Source: Candidatus Cloacimonadota bacterium (GTDB taxonomy: Bacteria; Cloacimonadota; Cloacimonadia; JGIOTU-2). From it: a stretch of 14,282 nucleotides of DNA. Below the pieces are notes generated by a model, which ran no database searches, was not told where the DNA came from, and worked only from the letters and a program-made list of their open reading frames with translations. The stretch lies in NCBI GenBank assembly GCA_030628975.1, contig DAOVPZ010000012.1, positions 1-14,282 of the forward strand, in the 5' to 3' direction. Below, one piece after another: positions 1 through 4,616 of this stretch (its first letter is position 1; every line of letters begins with the position of its first letter). Both the position numbers and the translations under genes were made by a program.

Positions 1-723
1 CAAGAAACAAAAGTTAAATCTGGAGGGCATCGCAAAAGATTACGAGAAAAATTTATCAAATCTGGCATATCAGGATTTCATGACTATGAAATAGTTGAAT
101 TGCTGTTAACTCTTGGAACACCAAGAAAAGACTGCAAACAACAAGCAAAAGAAGCAATAAAAAAATTCAAATCATTGAAAGGTGTTCTTGAAGCACCAAT
201 GGATAAGCTTCAGGAAATAAATGGAATTGGACCTCACAACGCATTTGGAATAAAGCTTTTCCAGGAAATATCAGAACGATATTTAAAAGAAAGAATTATT
301 GGAAAAAAAATTCAATTAAAATCATCGAAAGAAGTTTATGATTATTTATTCCAATCTATGCAAAAGAATAAAAAGGAAATTTTTAAAGTATTATTTTTAG
401 ATGCAAAGAATAAGATAATAAATACCGAAGATCTTTTTGAAGGAAGTTTAGGCATTAGCGTTGTTTATCCTCGTAAAATAATGAAAAAGGCAATTCAATA
501 TAATGCAGTAAGTCTTATTTTCGTACATAATCACCCATCAGGAAACCCAGAACCTTCTCAAAGTGACAGAGATATTACAAAAAATTTAGTTAATGCCTGT
601 AAAGTTATGCAGATTAAAATATTAGACCATATTATTATAGGTGATAATAAATATTTTAGTTTTGCAGATGATGGGTTGATTGAGGAATATAATTTAAATT
701 ATTTAAGTTCGAACAGAGGATAA
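1..723 (+). CDS. radC: RadC family JAMM/MPN+ protein, 5'-truncated by window edge
   Basis: The frame is open from base 1, so the start lies upstream of the window. The first visible residues (GGHRKRLREKF) are the usual RadC N-terminal region, so little is missing. A helix-hairpin-helix-like segment (INGIGPHNAFGI) comes before the C-terminal JAMM metalloprotease-fold domain. Its zinc ligands are all present: Glu at 439-441, the HNHPSG motif at 526-543, and the following SxxD-type Asp in PSQSDRD. By family knowledge RadC is common on mobile elements and next to restriction systems. Its old assignment to DNA repair is doubtful and its substrate is unknown. The stop lies one base before the fic ATG, so the two genes are probably co-transcribed. 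The 3' end (613-693) is repeated in decayed form at 1978-2058. Family assignment is very secure; function is not. Confidence 0.95.
   Translation, partial: QETKVKSGGHRKRLREKFIKSGISGFHDYEIVELLLTLGTPRKDCKQQAKEAIKKFKSLKGVLEAPMDKLQEINGIGPHNAFGIKLFQEISERYLKERIIGKKIQLKSSKEVYDYLFQSMQKNKKEIFKVLFLDAKNKIINTEDLFEGSLGISVVYPRKIMKKAIQYNAVSLIFVHNHPSGNPEPSQSDRDITKNLVNACKVMQIKILDHIIIGDNKYFSFADDGLIEEYNLNYLSSNRG
613..693 (+). repeat. Direct repeat copy 1 (radC 3' end)
   Basis: These 81 bp near the end of radC match 1978-2058 at 70 of 81 positions by manual alignment, without gaps. Both copies read in the same codon frame (ILDH, IGDNKYF, LIEEY). This copy lies in the intact gene; the second is a stranded tail. 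Together they bracket the rest of radC's tail, fic and the decayed region. Confidence 0.9.
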
Positions 724-724
724 A

Positions 725-1762
725 ATGTTTAAACCAAATTTTAGATATACCAATAAAATTGTGCACTCTCTTATAAGTATTTCTGCCGCAAGAGAGATAA
801 TTCTCAGTTCACCTTTAATTCCTAAATGGGAAGTTTTTTTACGGCGTGAAGCAATAATCCATAGTGCTCATTCATCCACAAGTATTGAAGGAAATAGATT
901 GTCAGTGGAACAGGTTAGCGAATTAGCCGAAGGAAGAGAGATAATGGCTATCCAAAAAGATAAAAAAGAAGTTCTGAACTATCTAAATGTATTAAACAAT
1001 ATTGATAAGCTCACCAAAGGAAATTCTATCTGCGAAAATGACATTCTAAATATTCATCGGTTGGTAACAAAAGATACATTAGATAATCCTGATGATTGTG
1101 GAGTTTATCGTAATCGTTATGTTGTAGTTGGAAATAGATTTACTGGAAAGGTTTTTTTCAGACCACCTCAAAATAAAGATGTGCCAAACTTGATAAAAGA
1201 TTTGGTTCAGTGGATTAATTCAGAAGAATCTAAAGAACTTGAACCAGTAATTGAAGCAGGAATAGTCCATTACGAATTTGTGAGAATTCATCCTTTTATT
1301 GATGGAAATGGCAGAACAGCAAGGGTGTTAGCGACCTTTATTCTTTATCAACTAGGATTTGACACCAAACAGTTTTTCTGCCTTGATGACTACTACGATT
1401 CAGACAGGCAGGCTTACTACAGAGCATTACAAAGTGTTGACCAAAACATTCTTGACATTACAAATTGGCTTGAATATTTTATGGAAGGTGTAAATGTAAG
1501 CATTCAGGCAGTAAAACAAAGAGTATTAAGGCTCAGTAGTGAAAGATTAAGAAAGACCAAAAGAGGACAGATTGCTCTAACAGAAAAGCAGATGAAGATA
1601 GTGGAATTTATAAATCAAAATGGTAAAATTACAAATAAAGATATAAGAAATATATTCATAATATCTCCACAAGCAGCGTACAAAGAGATTAAAAAGTTAC
1701 TAAAACTTGAGGTTGTTAAACCAACTGGTAAAGGTAGAGGTCTTTATTATGCGCTCAGATAA
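725..1762 (+). CDS. fic: Fic family AMP-transferase, class II, with C-terminal winged helix
   Basis: The protein has 345 residues. An N-terminal Fic_N-like region carries the inhibitory motif [ST]xxxE[GN] as STSIEG at residues 51-56, which marks a class II enzyme held off by its own N-terminal helix. The Fic core has the complete catalytic motif HPFIDGNGRTAR at 189-200, with catalytic His189. The last ~65 residues (ALTEKQMKIVEFI to YYALR) look like a winged-helix domain. Fic enzymes transfer AMP from ATP to Ser, Thr or Tyr hydroxyls of proteins; the target here is unknown, and the winged helix suggests DNA binding or autoregulation. AGAGGA sits just before the ATG and the radC stop is one base upstream, so translation is probably coupled. 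An out-of-frame reading of the 3' end (YYALR, then SDKVDDLVDD) suggests the protein may once have continued into the tandem repeat. Confidence 0.95.
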   Translation: MFKPNFRYTNKIVHSLISISAAREIILSSPLIPKWEVFLRREAIIHSAHSSTSIEGNRLSVEQVSELAEGREIMAIQKDKKEVLNYLNVLNNIDKLTKGNSICENDILNIHRLVTKDTLDNPDDCGVYRNRYVVVGNRFTGKVFFRPPQNKDVPNLIKDLVQWINSEESKELEPVIEAGIVHYEFVRIHPFIDGNGRTARVLATFILYQLGFDTKQFFCLDDYYDSDRQAYYRALQSVDQNILDITNWLEYFMEGVNVSIQAVKQRVLRLSSERLRKTKRGQIALTEKQMKIVEFINQNGKITNKDIRNIFIISPQAAYKEIKKLLKLEVVKPTGKGRGLYYALR

Positions 1763-1838
1763 GGTTGATGATTTGGTTGATGATTTGGTTGATGATTTGG
1801 TTGATGATTTTATAGAGACAATATGCGGATGTTTATAA
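1749..1838 (+). CDS. Possible small ORF of LVDD repeats overlapping the fic 3' end
   Basis: An ATG at 1749, inside the last codons of fic, opens a 29-codon reading frame through the tandem repeat. It encodes MRSDK, then VDDL three times, VDDF and a short tail (IETICGCL), with TAA at 1836-1838. No good ribosome binding site precedes it; it could only be translated by coupling to fic. It may instead be the frameshifted remainder of a longer Fic C-terminus, since YYALR followed by SDKVDD would read naturally after a one-base shift. I treat it as a possible remnant rather than a proven gene. Confidence 0.25.
   Translation: MRSDKVDDLVDDLVDDLVDDFIETICGCL
1763..1810 (+). repeat. 12-bp tandem repeat, four perfect copies
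   Basis: GGTTGATGATTT is repeated four times without mismatch, starting at the base after the fic stop. The unit is a multiple of three, so it codes for a regular four-residue repeat (V-D-D-L) in the +1 frame relative to fic. Perfect identity between copies suggests recent slippage or active expansion. Its length is likely to vary between strains. Confidence 0.97.
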
Positions 1839-1854
1839 TTTGCTTCACGATTAG

Positions 1855-1942
1855 GTTGGCGATTTAATAAATCTTGAGTTGCGTGAGATTTTGAAAAAAT
1901 GCAGATAGATTAAAAAAAGGCAGATATTATGTATTGCCTTAG
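1855..1942 (+). pseudogene. Decayed coding scraps, possibly a winged-helix C-terminus
   Basis: Between the tandem repeat and the radC tail, no frame is open for long, but two frames give protein-like pieces. 1855-1905 reads VGDLINLELREILKKCR and meets TAG at 1906. 1907-1942 in another frame reads RLKKGRYYVLP and meets TAG at 1940. The second piece resembles the end of the Fic winged helix (GRGLYYALR). Together they look like one C-terminal regulatory domain broken by a frameshift and stops. The identification rests on short pieces and is weak. Confidence 0.35.
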
Positions 1943-1977
1943 CCTATTGCCAAGAAATTGCCGAGAAAATTAGGTAA

Positions 1978-2061
1978 ATTAAAATCCTTGACCATATTAG
2001 TATTGGTGATAATAAATATTTTAATTTCGCTGATGACAGGTTGATTGAGGAATATTATTAA
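1978..2061 (+). pseudogene. Decayed radC 3'-terminal fragment (direct repeat copy 2)
   Basis: This stretch reads IKILDHISIGDNKYFNFADD followed by RLIEEYY and TAA. It matches the C-terminus of the RadC encoded at 1-723 with conservative changes; at DNA level 70 of 81 bases match 613-693. Nothing upstream of 1978 aligns obviously to radC, so only the tail is left. It lies 32 bp before the methyltransferase start. The likely origins are an insertion at the radC 3' end that left the old tail downstream, or a deletion between two radC copies. Confidence 0.85.
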
Positions 2062-2093
2062 AAATTATATATAATTGACTAAAGGAATTTATT

Positions 2094-4598
2094 ATGACTA
2101 AAGAACAAAAATTCTACAATGCCTTGAAAGACATCTTTGTAGGTGCAAAAGTAGAAGGAGAATCTGGATTCATCAATTTAATGAGAATTAAATCAAGATA
2201 TTACGAAAAAGGTGTTTTCCCTAAACTTCAAAAAGATATTGAAGAATCAGTAAAACCATTCCCTGAATTCAAAGAAGAACTTTTTGATAAACTCTACACA
2301 TTCTTTAATAGGTATTTTTCAGAAAGTGGTTCAATTTATTTTAGACATACCCCTATTCATCAAAATATTTATGAGAAAGTCTATACTGATGACAAAGATG
2401 TAATGTTATTCTGGAAAACGCACATGCTTTATTATGTTAAGACTGACAGGCTGTTTAAGAATCTTGAGGTTGATATAGATGGATATAAATTTTTCTTTGA
2501 TGTCTCCACCCTGGAACATAAAAGGGCAAATGAAAAAAGGCAAATTATTTATGAATTTAAGAAAAAAAGGGGTGATAATGTAATTGTTTTTAATGTCTAT
2601 TATTCTGAAAGAGGTAAAAAGACCAAAGTTATTTATATTTTAAGAGCATTAAAAAAAGAGAATATAGAAATCAATGAAGATAATCTATTGAATGCATTTA
2701 GAATTTTTGAAAAACAAAATGAAGTTGATTATTTCATAAACAAGAACGCGAAAGAATTTCTAAAAGAACAGTTTGATATCTGGCTCTATCAGTATGTATT
2801 TACCGGAGAAAGTGAATGGACAGAAATAAGAATAAAGCAACTTCAAGTATTAAAAAATACTGCTTTCAATATTATTGATTTTATTTCTCAATTTGAAGAT
2901 GAACTCGTAAAAATATGGAATAAACCAAAATTTGTATTAAATTCCAATTATGTAATAACCCTTGATAGGATAGCGAATAAAAATATTGAATTAGTAGAAA
3001 AAATTTTAAATCATTCAAATTTTGATGAACAGATTAAAGAGTGGAAAGATTTAGGAATTGTTGACGCAAGTTTCAATCCTTCTGTCATTCTTTCATCTCC
3101 CTCTGTCATTCTGAACGATAGTGAAGAATCTCTAAACTCTAAATACAAACACTTACCAATAGACACGAAACACTTTAAGGATTTAGAACTTGAGATTTTA
3201 TCTCTTTTTGATAATTTGGATAATTCTTTAGATGGATGGCTGATAAAGAGCGAAAATTATCAGGCATTGAACACAATTTTGCCGAAATTTAAAGAAAAGG
3301 TGCAGACGATTTATATTGACCCACCATTTAATAAAGAGGCCGATGCTGATTATTTTTATTCAGTTAAATATAAAGATGCAAGTTGGATTACTTTACTTGA
3401 AAATAGATTACAGTTGGCAAGGGATGTTTTAAATCCCAGAGGAAGCATTTTTGTTAGGTGCGATTATAACGGAAATATGTATATTAGGCTTTTGATGAAT
3501 GAGATTTTTGAAGAGAGGAATTTTAGGAATGAGATAATTGTAAATAGATTTAAGAAACCATCTGGTACTTTTACCACAATTACAGAAAGTTTCTTTTTTT
3601 ATTCAAAATCTCATAGATTATTTTTCAATCCCGTTAATAGGGCAAGAATTTGTACTTTTTGCAAACAACCCATTAAACCAAGATGGCATCCCATGAGTTC
3701 ATCTGGTAAAGGCAGACCTGCTTATATTTTAGGTAAATTACTTTATCCACAAAGAGGAAGACACTGGACATATAATCAAGAGTCAATTCTTAGATTAGAA
3801 AAAGAAGGAAGAATAAGAATTAATGAAGAAGCGTCTTATATTGATAGTCGCGGATTAAAAGTTAAGGGGCTTCCGGAATATTTGGAGACTGAAGAACAAA
3901 TTATCGATTCTAACTGGACGGATATAACAGGATATAAATTTGGGGCAGAATTCCAAACCGAAAATTCTGAAGAAGTAATAAAGCGTGTAATAGAATCTAC
4001 ATCTAACGAAAAAGACATTGTTATGGATTTCTTTTTAGGAAGTGGCACAACAACAGCAGTAGCACATAAACTTAAAAGAAAATGGCTTGGTGTTGAGATG
4101 GGTGAACATTTTTATACAGTAGTTCTGCCAAGAATGAAGAAAGTTTTGGCAAGTAATAAATCAGGTATATCAAAAGAAGTTCATTGGCAAGGTGGTGGCT
4201 TCTTCAAATACTACGAACTTGAGCAATACGAAGATACTCTAAGAAAAGTAAAATATGAAGATTCAGATTTGTTTGATAATCCGAATCAGGACCCGTATAA
4301 TCAATATGTATTTATGAGGGATTTAAAGATGTTATCCTCTCTGGAAATAGATTATGAAAATAACACGGTAAATGTGGACTTATCAAAGCTTTATCCTGAT
4401 CCTTCGACTCCGCTCAGAACAAGCATAGATATTCCAGAAACTCTTTCAAATTTACTCGGCAGATGGATAAAGAAAATCACCGCTGATGAAGTAGAGTTTT
4501 CCGCCGAAGGCGGATCCGCCTCTGGCGGAGAAGATGGTGAAAAGATTGACCTGAAGGATTTAGATTATAAACTAATAAAACCTTTGATATGGTGGTGA
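2094..4598 (+). CDS. mod: Type III-like DNA methyltransferase (Mod), beta class
   Basis: The protein has 834 residues. The AdoMet methyltransferase motifs are in beta-class order: catalytic DPPFN at 409-413, a target-recognition region, then the AdoMet-binding motif DFFLGSGTTTA starting at Asp645, followed by KWLGVEMGEHF. DPPF-type motifs usually mean N6-adenine methylation. The middle part holds a CxxC (Cys520, Cys523) before KPRWHPMSSSGKGRP. A ~330-residue N-terminal part lies ahead of the motifs, and the tail (GGGFFKYYELEQYEDTL) is typical of Mod subunits. AAAGGA seven bases before the ATG supports this start. The res gene downstream makes a type III system likely: Mod gives sequence recognition and host protection, and joins Res for cleavage. 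Three repeat-derived insertions (about residues 329-347, 770-777 and 803-812) lie outside the catalytic motifs, so the enzyme may still work. Confidence 0.93.
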   Translation: MTKEQKFYNALKDIFVGAKVEGESGFINLMRIKSRYYEKGVFPKLQKDIEESVKPFPEFKEELFDKLYTFFNRYFSESGSIYFRHTPIHQNIYEKVYTDDKDVMLFWKTHMLYYVKTDRLFKNLEVDIDGYKFFFDVSTLEHKRANEKRQIIYEFKKKRGDNVIVFNVYYSERGKKTKVIYILRALKKENIEINEDNLLNAFRIFEKQNEVDYFINKNAKEFLKEQFDIWLYQYVFTGESEWTEIRIKQLQVLKNTAFNIIDFISQFEDELVKIWNKPKFVLNSNYVITLDRIANKNIELVEKILNHSNFDEQIKEWKDLGIVDASFNPSVILSSPSVILNDSEESLNSKYKHLPIDTKHFKDLELEILSLFDNLDNSLDGWLIKSENYQALNTILPKFKEKVQTIYIDPPFNKEADADYFYSVKYKDASWITLLENRLQLARDVLNPRGSIFVRCDYNGNMYIRLLMNEIFEERNFRNEIIVNRFKKPSGTFTTITESFFFYSKSHRLFFNPVNRARICTFCKQPIKPRWHPMSSSGKGRPAYILGKLLYPQRGRHWTYNQESILRLEKEGRIRINEEASYIDSRGLKVKGLPEYLETEEQIIDSNWTDITGYKFGAEFQTENSEEVIKRVIESTSNEKDIVMDFFLGSGTTTAVAHKLKRKWLGVEMGEHFYTVVLPRMKKVLASNKSGISKEVHWQGGGFFKYYELEQYEDTLRKVKYEDSDLFDNPNQDPYNQYVFMRDLKMLSSLEIDYENNTVNVDLSKLYPDPSTPLRTSIDIPETLSNLLGRWIKKITADEVEFSAEGGSASGGEDGEKIDLKDLDYKLIKPLIWW
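3079..3131 (+). repeat. In-frame repeat element in mod, first site
   Basis: The sequence TCTGTCATTCT occurs twice (3081-3091 and 3102-3112, exactly seven codons apart). The second copy continues into TGAACGATAGTGAAGAATCT, which has ATTCT and AGAAT as inverted ends. It encodes PSVIL-SS-PSVIL-NDSEESL. Sequences of this type (CATTCTGAACG...GAAGAATC) are familiar to me as dispersed repeats in several bacterial genomes. It sits in the linker between the N-terminal part and the catalytic domain. Confidence 0.7.
4401..4424 (+). repeat. In-frame repeat element in mod, second site
   Basis: CCTTCGACTCCGCTCAGAAC followed by AAGC encodes PSTPLRTS near the C-terminus of Mod. It is more GC-rich than the gene around it and matches a dispersed repeat motif I recognise from other genomes (CTTCGACTCCGCTCAG...). 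It lies about 75 bp before the third element. Confidence 0.6.
4501..4529 (+). repeat. GC-rich double-hairpin repeat in mod, third site
   Basis: CCGCC-GAA-GGCGG (4501-4513) is followed by TCCGCC-TCT-GGCGGA (4515-4529). The two small hairpins share the perfect 12-bp palindrome GGCGGATCCGCC at 4509-4520. The block is about 75% GC inside an AT-rich gene and encodes a Gly/Ser/Ala-rich run (SAEGGSASGGE), as expected of an inserted element tolerated at a surface loop. Confidence 0.85.
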
Positions 4599-4602
4599 AA
4601 AG

Positions 4603-4612
4603 AAGGAGGTGA
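4603..4612 (+). promoter_or_regulatory. Strong Shine-Dalgarno site of the PHP-ATPase gene
   Basis: AAGGAGGTGA is a near-complete anti-16S complement, with seven bases from GGAGG to the ATG at 4617. It is the best ribosome binding site in the window and fixes this start. It begins just after the mod stop, so the ATPase is probably read from the mod transcript but initiated independently at high efficiency. Confidence 0.85.
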
Positions 4613-4616
4613 AAAT

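Noticed and set aside
1763..1810. CRISPR array
   Set aside because: The 12-bp units are directly adjacent with no spacers, so this is a simple tandem repeat.
2070..2075. TATAAT as a mod promoter
   Set aside because: No -35 box is found at proper spacing, and the predicted start would fall in the Shine-Dalgarno site at 2081-2086.
3836..4048. Minus-strand reading frame inside mod, and similar minus-strand frames at 5099-5311, 5660-5926, 6320-6670, 6835-7029, 9396-9623, 10101-10394 and 11560-11784
   Set aside because: They lie opposite well-supported genes, give low-complexity Ser/Phe/Leu-rich proteins typical of the complement of Lys/Glu-rich coding DNA, and show no motifs.
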